Source: Isoetes taiwanensis
Lineage: Eukaryota; Streptophyta; Lycopodiopsida; Isoetales; Isoetaceae
Direction of reading: 5' to 3'
Length of the DNA stretch: 64,000 nt
NCBI GenBank assembly: GCA_021234155.1
Contig: JAJEKV010000135.1
Coordinates: forward strand, 579,898 to 643,897
Below the pieces are notes generated by a model. That model was not told the origin of the DNA. It did no database searches and saw only the letters and a program-made list of their open reading frames with translations. Positions 24,801 through 36,718 of this stretch are shown here, one piece after another; positions within the stretch are counted from its first letter, which is position 1, and each line of letters opens with the position of its first letter. Made by a program: the position numbers and the translations under genes.

Positions 24801-27600
24801 TTCTGAAACTTAACTTTTGATAAACCTTTAGTTAAAACATCTGCAACTTGTTCATGTGTTGAAATGTATTCAATCAGAATCGCTGTCTTTAGCTACCAAT
24901 TCTCTAATAAAATGAACATGTAGCTCTATATGTTCTCTCTCCTCGTGTAATACTGGATTTCTTGTGATAGCTATGCAACTCATGCTATCTGAATATAGAA
25001 TAGTTGGAGCAGTTTAATATATTCCTAATTCATCTAGTATACGCCTCACCCATGCGGTTTCTTTGGCGCCTAGTGTGGTTGAGTCAGATTCGCTCGCAAG
25101 TAGCTTGACATGGCCATACTAGATTGCTTTTACTTTTCCATGCAATTGCCGCTCCACTCCAACATTAGACAAAATCTAGAGGTAGATTTTCTTGTATCTA
25201 TGTCACCTCCCCAATCTGCATCAGTATACCCTTTTAGGATCATATCATTATTGTTGAAGGTAAGTCCATGTTTCTAAGTATATTTTAATTACCTTAACAC
25301 TCGTTTGGCCAGTGTCCAATGCTGATACCCTGGATTATTGCAGAATCTGCTTAATAAACTGATAGTGAATGCTATATCTGGTCTTTCAAAGAATTAGCCA
25401 CAAATAATAAACAACCCATTAATTCCCTGTAGGGTATTCTGTCCATGATTTCCATTTATGCCTGTGTTTTGGGACTCATGTCACCTGACAATTTGAGTTG
25501 TACAATAGGGGTTCGTGTTTCATCTTATCTTATCTTATATTATTGGTTTGTGTTACTTGCAGGATGTTCCTTGACTTGTCTCTTGTGATCTCCATTCCCA
25601 AAACCTCTTGAGATCTCCTAAATCACCATCTTAAATCTACTTGTCAATTAACTTGCAATGTTTTAAAAATTTCGCATCACTTGGCATCAAGAAATTATCA
25701 TCAACATATAAAGCAAGAATGCAAAATTGATTTCCCTCCTTAATATATAAATGTTACCATCATTCAAACTTTAAGAAGCCTTGATCCAAAGCCAGATATT
25801 GGTCAATACATTGGTGCCACATTTTAGGTGATTGTTTGAGTCTATAGACTGCACGCTTGAGTTTCCAAACTAATCCTTCTCCTTTGACTTCAAAACCCAC
25901 GGTGCTTGTTTCATGTACACATCCTCATTTAACTCGCATTTAAGAAAGTTGTACTCACATCTAGATGATGCACTTCTAAATTTTAGGCATTTGCAAAAGC
26001 TAACAAGATTCGATGCTTGTTAACTTGACAATTGGAGAAAAGGTTTCCCCATAATCCATTCCCTTTCTTTTATGCGGAACCCTTGTGCCACAAGTCTCGC
26101 TTTGAATTTTGTTCTCCATTTATACCCTATTCTTATCTTATATACCCATTTGCTACCTATGATGTTTTTGCCTTGTGTTTTTTACCACTTCATAAGTCCT
26201 GTTCTATGAAAAGGTCGATCTCTTCTTCCATTGCTTCTTTCCAAATATATTGCAATGTTCGGACTTTTATGGCTTCATCATAATTGCAAGGGAGATCCGT
26301 TCAATAATTGCCATGATTCGATAAATATCTAACTCCTCGTGATTTAGTCTTTTACTCCTTCCATTGTTTGTCCCGCCATACATGTTGTGTTCTAGATCAA
26401 TGTTCTCTTCAGCTTTATCAACTTCGCTTTCCCTTTCTCGCTTGTTCTAGTTCCTCATTATGAGGTCTATCTTGCATGCCCTCATGTTCATGATTCCCGC
26501 CAGTGTTTCTTCTCCCTCAACATCCTCATTATCATTTTCTAGATCTTTTTCTCGCTTTACGCAACATTATCATCTTGTTGACTGTTTTTCAACTTGTCTC
26601 CTTGTCATATTGTTATCGGGCTATATCTTTAACTTGACCATCATCATCCCATCGATTTGTAATCGATATGTTTTCCTCGTTGTACTATCTACCTTGTCCA
26701 CATTCTCATTGTGCTTTATTCCCGCTTTTTATACACCACCCGCTCATTAAATAAAACACCTCGCTAATAATAATCAGTGGGTTTCCATAAAACATTATGT
26801 ATCCTTTGGCTTCTTCATCATAGCCCCTTAAATAACATTTGATGGCTCATTAACAAGTTTCCTTCTCATTTCTACAAGTACATGGATATATCCAACACAA
26901 CCATAGGTTTTAAACCTATCATAAGTAGGCATGGTTTCATTCCACATCTCATCGTGTTTTTTTTTTTATGCTTGCAGAGGGCACTTTGTTTTGAATCAAT
27001 ACACACAGCTTTGACACATTCATCCCATAGGAAAATTTGGCATACCCTAATGCTTCAAAGATAGATTTTACTGCATCAAGAATGTCCTATTCTTCCTTTC
27101 AAAGAATTCCATTCTCATGGAGGAATGTACCCCCCAGTTAGTTGCCCCCTTAATTCCTTTCTATGCTTGATCCTTATGCCTCAGTAAGTAGCACTTTGTC
27201 TTCCTCGAATAATCATCTATAAAGGTAATAAAATACCTTTTTCTTGTCATAGATGTGACATTGATTGGTCTACATAAATCAAGATATATTAGATCCAAAA
27301 TTCCCTTGGCCCTTTTGTAGATTTCCTCTAAAACTTAGTCTTGTGTGTTTTCCCAATAAAATGTCTCCCAAACAAGGTTTTCATACTTTTCTTCTTCCTC
27401 AAGAACAAGAGCATTTCTTTTCATTAAATATCTTATATTATTTAGATGTGTGTAGCCAAGTCTTTCATGCCATTTTCTCGATTGATGGTATGGAGACCAT
27501 GTTAATGTTATACCATCAAGTTTAATGTTGTCAAATGCAAACATGTTGCCCACTCATTTTGCCAAAAACTTCAATATATTATCCAAATAGATTTTACAAT
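24801..27600 (-). pseudogene. Copia pol remnant (integrase, RT, RNase H)
   Basis: Minus-strand fragments: an integrase core segment resembling NG--ERKNRT near 27,110-27,140 but frameshifted; the RT piece QSPKMWHQCIDQYL near 25,800; the catalytic ALYVDDNFLMPSDAKFLKH around 25,697-25,708; and the RNase H tail THEQVADVLTKGLSKVKFQK at 24,801-24,856. Together they identify a Copia polyprotein that is interrupted by many stops and shifts. Several small open frames on the plus strand in this interval are antisense shadows. Confidence 0.85.
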
Positions 27601-28079
27601 GAGGCTTCTCAAAACAAACTTTGTAGCCTAGATCTACAAGATGATCTGCCGTGAGATTAAATTCCCACTATTGATAGACATTTTTGAGCTTCCCATACTT
27701 GCTTCTTCCCAAGTCAAAGATTTCAAGCATTCCAAAGAACACTTCCATCTCCCATACGCATAGCTTGATCCTTTTTTGATTCCTTCTCCTTGAGTCTGAT
27801 CCGATTTTTATTACCGATCTTTCAAATCCCCAATCTAGGATGAGCAAATAATCTTTTTAGCAATTTTCTCATTCATGGACAATGATTTGAAGACATTAGA
27901 ATGATTACATACCTCGATGTTTTCGCCTTAATATCTCTTCTTCTTCTTCGTTGTTCTTCTTTTAGCATTGAGGTTGGTTGTATTTCTTCCTCTTCCTCTT
28001 CCTCTTCCTCTTCCTCTTCCTCTCATATTAGAACCTCTCCCTCTTCCATTATCTCCCCTCCCCTTCCTTTTGTGCATAG

Positions 28080-28960
28080 TCCCTTGGACTAGAACAACAA
28101 TTTGAAGCTATATGCCCAAATCCATTGTAATTATAGCATTTAGACTCCTTCACATTGTTAGGACAATTGTTTTTGAGATGGCCATAGTTATTGCAGATAT
28201 AACATGGTCCCAATTTGCTTTTATCTCAGATTTTTACCTTTTCCCTTTTCCAACAAAAAATATTTCTCGCTTGTTCATTGATATCTTTAATAACTGCTTT
28301 TTGCTCAAGCTTTGTTTTGACCATGAGTTCAAAATTTCTTCCCTATTCTTTTGCTACATTTCGACCTAGAGTACAAAGATGATCATAATTTGAGAATGCA
28401 CATGCTATAGACATTATCCTGATGATCCTTGGTAATAGTTCTCCTTGTCAGCCTCCAAATCGCCACCAAAGATCAAACTTCTCTGAAGAATTCAATGATA
28501 TTATCATTGTAATGGAATTTCGCATTCCTTAGTTCCCCTATCCAAGACATCTAACTCATGCCCAGGGATGTCTTATTTTCATAAGTTGCAATCAAATATT
28601 TCCAATAGCTCTAGGACTTATGCCTCTCACCTTAAGAAGGATGCTAGATCCTAGCTTGACTGTAATAATGCTTTTGGCCTCTATTAACTTTGCAGTTACA
28701 TTTCCAAATGAACTAGTTACCTCAACAATGCTGTCATCATCAGCCTCACCCTTGCCTTTAGACGAACTTCTGCCCTCGACAGGCCGGACATTTCCCTCGA
28801 CTTCATCAAAGATCTCCAGCTACATAGGTCCACGTGACCTTCCACTTCTAATACTTCTTTAATCTTCTCTTTCCAAACTTGGAATCCACTGCCCTTTAAA
28901 CACATCAACAACACTTAAAAGTGAAGCTCCCAATCTAGTTGACATACTGCTCTGATACCA
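28080..28960 (-). pseudogene. Copia gag remnant with CCHC zinc knuckles
   Basis: Downstream of the primer-binding site, in minus-strand sense, broken frames lead to CYICNNYGHLKNNC (28,163-28,204), a perfect C-X2-C-X4-H-X4-C nucleic-acid-binding knuckle. A second knuckle-like CYNYNGFGHIASNC at 28,097-28,138 has its second Cys replaced by Tyr. Gag would form the virus-like particle. A 6-bp GAGGAA microsatellite (27,985-28,021) follows and encodes an acidic run in one frame. Confidence 0.8.
28949..28960 (-). promoter_or_regulatory. Primer-binding site, tRNA-iMet
   Basis: Minus-strand TGGTATCAGAGC, the standard plant complement to the 3' end of initiator tRNA-Met, sits two bases inside the 5' LTR. 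Reverse transcription of this element would start here. Confidence 0.93.
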
Positions 28961-28962
28961 AA

Positions 28963-29491
28963 TGAAAATATAGCAACTAGATTATTTATGTATCCACTAG
29001 ATACAACAATACACTTGATTTTAGATTTAATAATGCTAGAGATATTCAAACTAAAAATATTAATAAAAGTATTTTAGTCACAGATAACCATAGAAAAACA
29101 ATGTTCCTATGGGATTGACAAAAACACTTGCTCATTTGGAATATCAATCTCGATAGCCCAAGCTCGCTATCAAACCAAGCAAAAGATAATGCATTAATGA
29201 TTTCCTTCGCTTCTTAATAATTATAGGGCCAGATCGTCGCATAGGGCTCTCAAAGAAGTTCTTTTTCGTTCTTAGAAACATACCTAAATTTTGAATAAGA
29301 TATTTGCCTCCATTGTATTCGACCATGCAAATCTTTCCAAATATGTTCCTAATGTATTTAACCATATATAGTCAAGCATATAACCTTTCCTATAATGTAT
29401 ATGCTTCTTTAATGTTCTTTGCTCAATCAAATCTTATTCTTCAACTTCCAAGTTCTATATGTTCAGATATGAATTGACATGAACAATATCA
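28963..29491 (-). repeat. Copia 5' LTR
   Basis: 529 bp, homologous to 24,207-24,733. On the minus strand it runs from TGATATTGTT to TATATTTTCA, giving TG...CA ends. The primer-binding site begins two bases inside its end. Confidence 0.92.
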
Positions 29492-29496
29492 GGATC
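29492..29496. repeat. Candidate target-site duplication, right
   Basis: ggatc immediately right of the Copia 5' LTR, matching 24,201-24,205. Removing the element and one copy restores a continuous sequence, ctacgatggatctatggatg. Confidence 0.7.
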
Positions 29497-29742
29497 TATG
29501 GATGGATAAATGGTACTATCCTTTGAGGTAGCCGATTGTAATTGCTAGTGTTGATGTCTATATTTGTGCTTCCGCCAAGTAGGAGCCCATAAGGGAAGGG
29601 CGCGCAAGACACCTTTGTGTCCCCTTCCTGCACCATGGCCATCGTGTGGCATAGATGGAGGGCCCATGTGGCAGATGTGCGGGGTAGGGGATTTCCCACG
29701 AGATGTACGATGGGATGTCGTATATTTGGCGGAGTATCACAA
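29497..29742 (+). repeat. Probable 3' end of an older LTR
   Basis: Sequence immediately left of a plus-strand tRNA-iMet primer-binding site, ending gtatcacaa. By position it should be the end of a 5' LTR, with its front part displaced left of 24,205 by the Copia insertion. I found no second copy of this sequence in the window, so the LTR identity rests on the primer-binding site alone. Confidence 0.5.
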
Positions 29743-29754
29743 TGGTATCAGAGC
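29743..29754 (+). promoter_or_regulatory. Second tRNA-iMet primer-binding site
   Basis: tggtatcagagc on the plus strand, identical to the Copia site but in the opposite orientation and outside that element. Such a 12-mer is the hallmark of an LTR-retrotransposon 5' end in plants, so a second element starts here and runs rightwards. Confidence 0.75.
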
Positions 29755-31034
29755 AATGATCTTGGTTGACCAAGATCCAAAGACAACCATGACCCCTAAT
29801 AGGTAGATTAATCGACCTAGCTAAGGAATGGAATGAGAATTCCAGCCTTGAACCACCAAAAGTAGAAGAATTTTTTTCCCATTAGTAGGGTCATAATTAG
29901 ATTAAGTTATAGTCTAGGAGGTAGAAATGATATCTGATCCAAAAGAAACCTTCTAGTAATTTGACTTTAAATAGTTCATGAACCGCATTTTTCAAGTGAA
30001 AAAATGAACGAAAAATTGCACAAGAGGAAGCTTGAGAGAAAAGGGCATGGAATGACCAATATTTGGCCCAAAAGAAATAGGGAAATTTCGAGAAATAGTT
30101 AAGTGATTAGGAAAAGTACCTTAATTAATAACCAATAGTTATAATACATTGACTCTTAAGAAAAGTAGCCACTAAAATCTATGGAAGCATCCCTACTCTT
30201 TAGACGTTCCCAAATTGTAGCTTGAACCTCTCCTTTGTCCTTGTAAGGCGAATCCTAAACTAATCTCTGAAGCTGCCATAGAATGGGCACCGAACAAATA
30301 ATCTGCAAGATCGACTCAAAGTTGAGGGGAATAGATATAATCGACCATCAATGAAGGCGCAAGAACACTCAAAGTGGCCACCGTTAAAGAATCCAAGTGT
30401 TGATAGGACCAAACAAGCAGTTAGGAAAATTGAAAGCTCTAGTTTGCGCCTGAACGTTGAAGCACTCGCAGTGGGTGCCAGTAAACAAATTCCTGAGGCC
30501 TTGCGGCCTAGGCCAGACAATGAACCTAGCCACTCAAGCTCTTCAGACCAATTGTATCGCTCTTAGAGGAACAACGACCTAGCACTTCAGGTGCAAGGCT
30601 CGGGAGAAATTGAGATCGTGAAGGCCCCCGCTTTCCTCAAGGTGAGGAGCAAGCAAAGAAAAGCAATCTCAAGAATAGAGCAACCCTAGCAAAAGAAGAG
30701 CAAAGAAGAGGAGCAAGTAAAGCGAAAGAAAAGGAAGGGTAAGGAGAAAGTGGCCGAAAGGGAGCAAAAGAGGTAGGCAAGGGAGAAGCAAACAAAGAAG
30801 CGTGAAGATCGACGGAGGGGGGGAGCTGGTTATCGAGAACCACAACCGATGAACTGGGAGGAGGACGAGTCCGAGGAGGAAGAACCGCACCAACAAGAGG
30901 GGGAGCAAGAGGCTGAAGAAGAAGAGGAGAAGCCGAAGAATAGACGAAGCCTACACTCGACCACCATATCCAGTGCAGCCCAAGCCACCCAAGAAAACGG
31001 CTAAGAAGTAGCAAGAAGCCATTTAAACTGAAGC
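29755..31034 (+). other. Charged, gag-like degenerate region
   Basis: No uninterrupted gene. Successive plus-strand frames give Lys/Arg/Glu-rich segments: KKLHKRKLERK around 30,020; DRTKQAVRKIESSSLRLNVE near 30,400; KRKKRKGKEKVAEREQKR near 30,720; then an acidic EEDESEEEEPHQQEGEQEAE around 30,860-30,920 and PKPPKKTAKK near 30,980. This could be a decayed gag-like protein of the element that begins at 29,743, or a charged chromatin protein. The long minus-strand open frame at 30,637-31,041 is the low-complexity antisense of the acidic run. Confidence 0.4.
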
Positions 31035-31499
31035 ATGACATCGAGCATGAGAAGAAGGAGCATACAAGATTTTATCTCCACCGATGGATCCGACGTAATT
31101 ACTGGTACTGCAAGCAGAGTGCCAAGGTCCATCAAAGGCGACGGCCTTGTGGGTCAAAAGCAAGCCTCCAAAGACTCCTCGACCCTCTCGAAGAAGGTCC
31201 GCCATGGGCCAAATTCCAAGCACAGTAGAGCTTCTCGGGAAATCCGGCACTTCCAACAATGCACCAATCTATGGATTTAAAAAGCCTCTTTTCAGTGCGT
31301 ACATCAAGAGAATCTGCAGGAGTTCAAGATGGACTATCGAGCCACACCAACGAAGGTGCGGTCTTGCCAGGAAGCGGCCGAAGCGGAGCGGACACAACTT
31401 TTCAAGGAGGCCAAGATCTGCGCCATTCACGCCAAGAGAATGACCATTATGCTAAAGGACATGAACTTAGCATGGAGGATTAGAAAAGATAAAATTTAG
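31035..31499 (+). pseudogene. Highly divergent histone H3-like gene
   Basis: One frame of 154 codons, interrupted only by a TAA at 31,278-31,280, aligns with histone H3. An alphaN-like REIRHFQQCTNLWI (residues 68-81) matches REIR-Y-Q--T-LLI. KASFQCVHQENLQEF matches KAPF-RLVREI--DF. Then come QEAAEA, CAIHAKRMTIM and KDMNLAWRIR. The tail (residues 1-67) is about 20 residues longer than in canonical H3 and lacks the ARTKQTARK start. Loop 1 has canonical length, unlike many CENH3 proteins. No intron. The divergence and stop suggest a pseudogene or a captured copy, since it lies downstream of a retrotransposon primer-binding site. If the stop is a read error it would be an unusual H3 variant. Confidence 0.75.
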
Positions 31500-31584
31500 A
31501 AATTTTCACATAAAATTTTGAGCTTTTATGTATATATATTCCTAGAATTAATGATAGATTAAAAAAAAGGGTCAGAGTCAACTC

Positions 31585-32130
31585 GGATCAAACCGGGCCA
31601 GAGGCCTCTGTGTTGAGAACGCAAACCCCTTTCATGTGGAGTAACCTGATTTGACCTTGTTTGTGTTTAAATTTATTAGATCGACATGAGAAAAGTTGTT
31701 AGATAGCTTAGAATCATCCAAATCTTGTATTCTAGCACTTTAAAATTTCCAAAAATGTTGTCAAATTGCCAAGATTGACCCATCCGAGTCACATGGTGCC
31801 AAAGCCCTCTGCATTGAGAACGCAGACCCCTTTCGTGCGGAGTAACCCAGTTTGCCCTTGTTTGTACTCATACTTGTCAAATTGTCATGAAATAAGTTGG
31901 TAGATAGTCTAGAACAGATCAATCTTGCATTTTTGTATTTTACATTTTCCAAAAAGGTTTTAGTTTTGCCAAAAAGGGCCCACCCGGGTCACACCGTGCC
32001 AAAGCCCTCTGCATTGAGGACGCAGACCCCTTTCGTGCGGAGTAACTAAGTTTGCCATTATTTGTCCCAAATTTGTCCAAAAAGCGTCAAACAAACTACC
32101 CTAATATGTTTCTTGCCTTGTTTTAGCACT
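31585..32130. repeat. Three ~200-bp tandem repeats
   Basis: Units anchored on gcc-aag-ccctctgc...gagaacgcagaccccttt begin at 31,597, 31,798 and 31,998 (periods 201 and 200 bp). Each continues with cggagtaac and a tttg-cc-ttgttt segment. The third unit degrades after about 130 bp. The array starts ~90 bp beyond the H3-like frame. A run attaaaaaaaaggg at 31,558-31,571 precedes it and could be a polypurine tract. Confidence 0.9.
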
Positions 32131-34560
32131 TCCAACTAGTCAGATTGGACATCTTTAACTCCTAGAACATAGATTTTTCCAAGCAAAAGATTCAACATGA
32201 AAATCTAGGGAGGGCATCGTTTATATTTGAATTATAACCATTGATTAAATTTAAGCTTTAATCATGTTGGATAATATTAATGGCCAAGACCCTTAGAGTT
32301 GGAACCAAGATCCTTAAGCTAGATAGAGACAACATCTGCATTTATCTTAGTTTAGTTATCGCTCTTATCTTGCTAAGTGTCTTCTTGTCTACACATAGGT
32401 AGTATAATCAAATCTTTCTACTTAGCAACCCATCTAGTTGCCAAGGGATTAGAAATTGTTGTCACACATTGGTACGATACACCAACACATGCTATAGATG
32501 CACCACGAAATTTCCAAAAAGGATTGTGTCCTCGGGATTTTCTTAAAAGGATTGTAGCTTCTGGAGCAAGAAAGAGCAGTCGGAAGCCGGGAAATTAACA
32601 AAAGAATGAAGGAATGCTAAATGTTTAGGGTTTTTGGGACAATTGGAATCCATTACATAAAGTTCAGCGGAAACCAACAAAAGCACATGCAAAATTTGAA
32701 CGAAGAAAAGGGGAAAAGAAAAACAGGGAGGAAAAGCCCTTAATTAGAATCTAAATTAACTAACAGAGGTCGATAGCCATTGCAGATATGCAGATCAGAT
32801 CCATTCTACATCAAGAAGCCATTTCAAAGAGATTAAGGAGAATTCCCTTCAAATTGCGCTGTTTCTTGCTGAGAATACACTTCAACAAAAATTTTGAAAT
32901 CCGTCCACTCACAATGTATCCGGAAAATGCCTGAAGGAGCAATGGAGCTTGATCCCACAAATTCTTCCGGCCAAGAATTGGTAATTTCGACCTCAAATTC
33001 AACTGTACTAGGAACAAAGGTATACTCCAGAGTAAAAAGATTTTCTAGAAAAAATTGCTGAGTGATTAAAGAATTCCAAAGTTCAGTAGTGGAGGCCTTC
33101 AAAAAACCACATATAATTCTCGTTTTCTCCCTGATAATTGTGAAAACTTCTCTTTCGATAAAAGAATCAATCGAGCCTGAATTCCTACTTCACAATTGTG
33201 AAGATTTTATGCTCGATTTGTAGCTTAGGATGTGAGGAATCATTTACAAGCCACCCCTCTACAAGGGCAGCAATTGATTTGCACAAATTCGACCTCAGAT
33301 CACAGAGAATTTGCTTTCTCCCACAGTTTTTTGCCAAGAAGACATTTATAACAGAAAAGGTGGAATAAAGACAAAAATTTCAAGAAAAATGGTGCTCATG
33401 GTTTCTCAGATCAACACCTTCCATTCTTGCTGAATTTTTGCCCTCATATTATTGCCTTTGGTGTGCTTGATTCTAATAATTTATTCTGGCCTTTGCATGC
33501 ATAAGTCACGTCCTTTCTCTGCTGTGCTTGTTTTCTAAATTCTGCCAATAGTTCACTTGCACCTTTTAGGTCAGTGTAACCTGCCCCCTACCAGTTCTGT
33601 TTCAGTTTGTTTTATTCATTTCTTGTACATGTTGCACCACATCTTCCTCTCTTTTGTGTTTCTTGTCTTCTTTGCTTATTCTTTGTAGTGCCTTCTCCAT
33701 GGTTTTGAACTTGCTTTGCTTTTTTTCTTTATCTTGTGGTCCTTTTTATGCTGGTTTCTTTTGAGCTTTTTCAAACTGCTTGACTATATATGTGGATCTT
33801 GCTTCATAGAAGCTTCTTTGCCACGTCACTATTAAATTGAGCAGAAACCTTGTACAAGTATGCTAGATTTTTGAATGCAAATAGTAATTATGTTTCATAA
33901 TGGAACATGCCTAATGAAATGCACATTAGGTCAGACAACTTTAGTACAAGAGAACAGAGTTGGGTGGTATAGTTTTTTGAAAAATTCCAAGAGAGTTATT
34001 TTTGAAAATTATGTTTTAATGATACTATCATTCTTAAACTTTTCTTTATACTCTTATCTATATTTTAGCTTTGACATGGATAACAACTGGGTGATGGCTA
34101 TGACACCTGCAGTTCCCAGGTCTAGTTATTATTCTTATACTAACTTAAGCTCCTGGATGGTCTGCAGGTACCATGACTCTACCCTTGAGCAAAAATTTAG
34201 ATACGTGTGTTGAAATTTAAGGATGTGGTGAGATCCTTCTTGTAGCATTTGTAAACTTGCACTTATAAACTTGTTGAGTTTAACCATAGTGCAAACATAT
34301 ATTATATTTTGGGTTGTTTGATGGAAATTATATATCATGCAATTTTATGGTATGGCTCCAAAAGATGTACCTATTCCATGATTAGGTTATGAATTTAAGT
34401 GGCTTCCTCTCATGTCATATGATATGAAATTACACACACCGTGCATATTCAACCCCACGCACTTCTTACTTGGAGTGTTAAATTCATAGGCTTATCAAAT
34501 ACAAGTACTTTGATGGAAAATACGTTCACCTACTATATTTTACTTAGTAAATGATAATTC
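32131..34560. other. Mostly non-coding; one unidentified minus-strand frame
   Basis: The open frame at 32,833-33,102 (-, 89 codons) reads as beta-rich sequence (FTLEYTFVPSTVEFEVEI) but has no family I recognise. 33,400-33,850 is T-rich. The plus-strand frames at 32,377 and 33,875 lack motifs. Confidence 0.35.
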
Positions 34561-35600
34561 TGTACGTGGAACAGATGGCACGAAATGAAGCAAGTCAGAC
34601 TTGGGCTATAGAACTCTTGGAGCTTGGCTTATCTTGAAGAATTCACCTTTAGCTCAAGCCCCGCCAGGTCATTAAAGACAGGGAGTTTCATGAATTCCTC
34701 ATCGCATGAACAAGTTTCTCAAAATGATGGTGAGTCCATCCTAGCCAATTTTGATATTGCTATGTGGCTAGAAATATTTGAAAATAGGAAGCCAAAGAAT
34801 AAATTCATGCTCTTCAGGAGCCAGCTTGCAAATATTTTGAGAAAAGACTATGCCTAGATCAAAGAATGTCTAGGCACCTAGATAAGTTCATATTGGCCCT
34901 GCTGCGAGCAAATGTAGAAGGGATACATAACACTTCCACTGCCATGCCTACCATGCCTGTCAAATCTCACCCTTTGCTGCAGGGAAAGGAGTTATATGAG
35001 GAGGCAACGAATATATTAAATGCTGAACCTGAGGCCCAACCAGATATCTCTTTAGAGCTTCAAAGCTCATATGTCCCCCATTATACCAAGGTCGGGGAGG
35101 ACCTTTGCCGCAATAAATAGCAACAAGTTGTGGACTATGTGGTCGCTGCAGCTAGTAGCCCCTTTCAGTCTTGATGCTTTGATTACACTTACGGCTATTA
35201 ATGGTGGAAAAAGCATGGACGAGTTTAAGGCAGAACGCTACAGGGATGCTATCAATAATATGAGTTCTGTGCAAGGTGAGATAATATGAAAAGACATCTC
35301 CATGGAAGTGTTTGATGCTGGTAGATGCTCCAAACCAGTTAAACTTCACTGCAAAGGAAAAATTCCCCCATTGATCAAACGAAGTAAGGATTATTACAAG
35401 CTGGTATGGAATTACAACAGACCATTTATAAAATGCACCTGCCAGCAAGGTGACCAATGCTCCAAAAGCAATATTTTATGGTTTGATCATGCCTTATGGT
35501 ATTTGGCAAATCTTCTTTTTTGGGTTGCCCCTAGGGGGGCAAACCCTTGTTTATGTGGGTATGTGGGCATATTCAAGTATATGCTGGCATATACCTAGCA
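34560..35600 (+). other. Exon-like coding remnants, unrecognised
   Basis: Successive plus-strand frames look protein-like but break repeatedly: SHEQVSQNDGESILANFDIA and KFMLFRSQLANILRKDYA (34,690-34,857), KELYEEATNILNAEPEAQPD (34,985-35,045) and NGGKSMDEFKAERYRDAINN (35,200-35,265). They may be one decayed gene or several fragments. I do not recognise the protein. They lie directly upstream of the hexosaminidase/aminotransferase fragments. Confidence 0.35.
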
Positions 35601-36178
35601 TATGCTGATGACTGCTAAAAACTGGCTGCTGCCTGTAAATGGTCGGTCATCCAGCCCCATTATCAGCCTGCTACACAAACGCTATCCGCCGGACTTGGCT
35701 ATGGCTTCTGCACCTCGGATTCCCCTCCCTTCCGCTTCCGAGTCGGGATTCGGGGCGAAGTTGAGCACATGTTTATCCCTTCCTTATACCCTCTAGGGCA
35801 TAATCTCATCTCCCTTAATCTCAGCTATGCAACTCTTGATGATTTGGGAGATTTTTGCCCTTCTTTCTTTACCGCTCAGCTCATCCAAACAGGTGACTAT
35901 AATGCTACCCAGCTATGGACGCCGGAAAGCTCCCTTTTATTCATCCAGGTATGGATTCTTTCGCTTTCTTGATATGTTTTATCTGTCTATCAACCCTAAA
36001 GTCTATAATCTATGGAGCATTACGATTTGCATGTGGAGGTATCAGTTTAGGGTTTGCACATGCACATCAAATGGTAGACGGTCCTAATTGAAGGAATCAT
36101 CTCTGGTAAAATTTGTCAATTCTTTTTACAGAAATGAAGAAAAGATTTTATGCATTGCCCTTATGTGTCTCGTTGCAG

Positions 36179-36243
36179 ACTTCTCCAATGTGTTTCCTTT
36201 CAAGCTTATGCATCTTGGTGGGGATGAAGTTGATAAATGTATG
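36179..36243 (+). pseudogene. GH20 beta-hexosaminidase exon fragment
   Basis: After an acceptor-like tgtctcgttgcag, the frame reads FSNVFPFKLMHLGGDEVDK. HLGGDEV is the active-site signature of glycoside hydrolase family 20 (beta-N-acetylhexosaminidase), in which the D-E pair is catalytic. In plants the enzyme trims N-glycans in the vacuole and apoplast. Only this exon is recognisable; no other GH20 motif could be found within several kb. It runs directly into alanine aminotransferase sequence at ~36,244. Confidence 0.75.

Positions 36244-36718
<475 letters not shown>

Larger units (their letters stand above)
24207..29491 (-). mobile_element. Ty1/Copia LTR retrotransposon (decayed)
   Basis: A 5.3 kb element read leftwards. 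Its two LTRs of ~528 bp are clearly homologous and begin TGATATTGTT (minus strand). The primer-binding site matches the 3' end of initiator tRNA-Met and a purine-rich tract abuts the 3' LTR. Internal order on the minus strand is gag zinc knuckle (28,163-28,204), integrase remnants (~27,110), RT with YVDD (25,697-25,708), then RNase H C-terminus (24,801-24,856). Integrase before RT is the Copia arrangement. Stops and frameshifts occur throughout gag-pol, so it appears non-autonomous now. The LTRs differ by scattered indels, including some of the CAG/CTG kind seen elsewhere. Confidence 0.93.

Noticed and set aside
27985-28021. Serine-run frame on the plus strand (27,901-28,092)
   Set aside because: Produced by a TCCTCT microsatellite inside the minus-strand Copia gag; not a gene.
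30637-31041. 134-codon minus-strand open frame, Leu/Pro/Ser-rich
   Set aside because: It is the antisense of the Lys/Glu-rich low-complexity region and shows no domain; purine-rich strands leave such open frames by composition.
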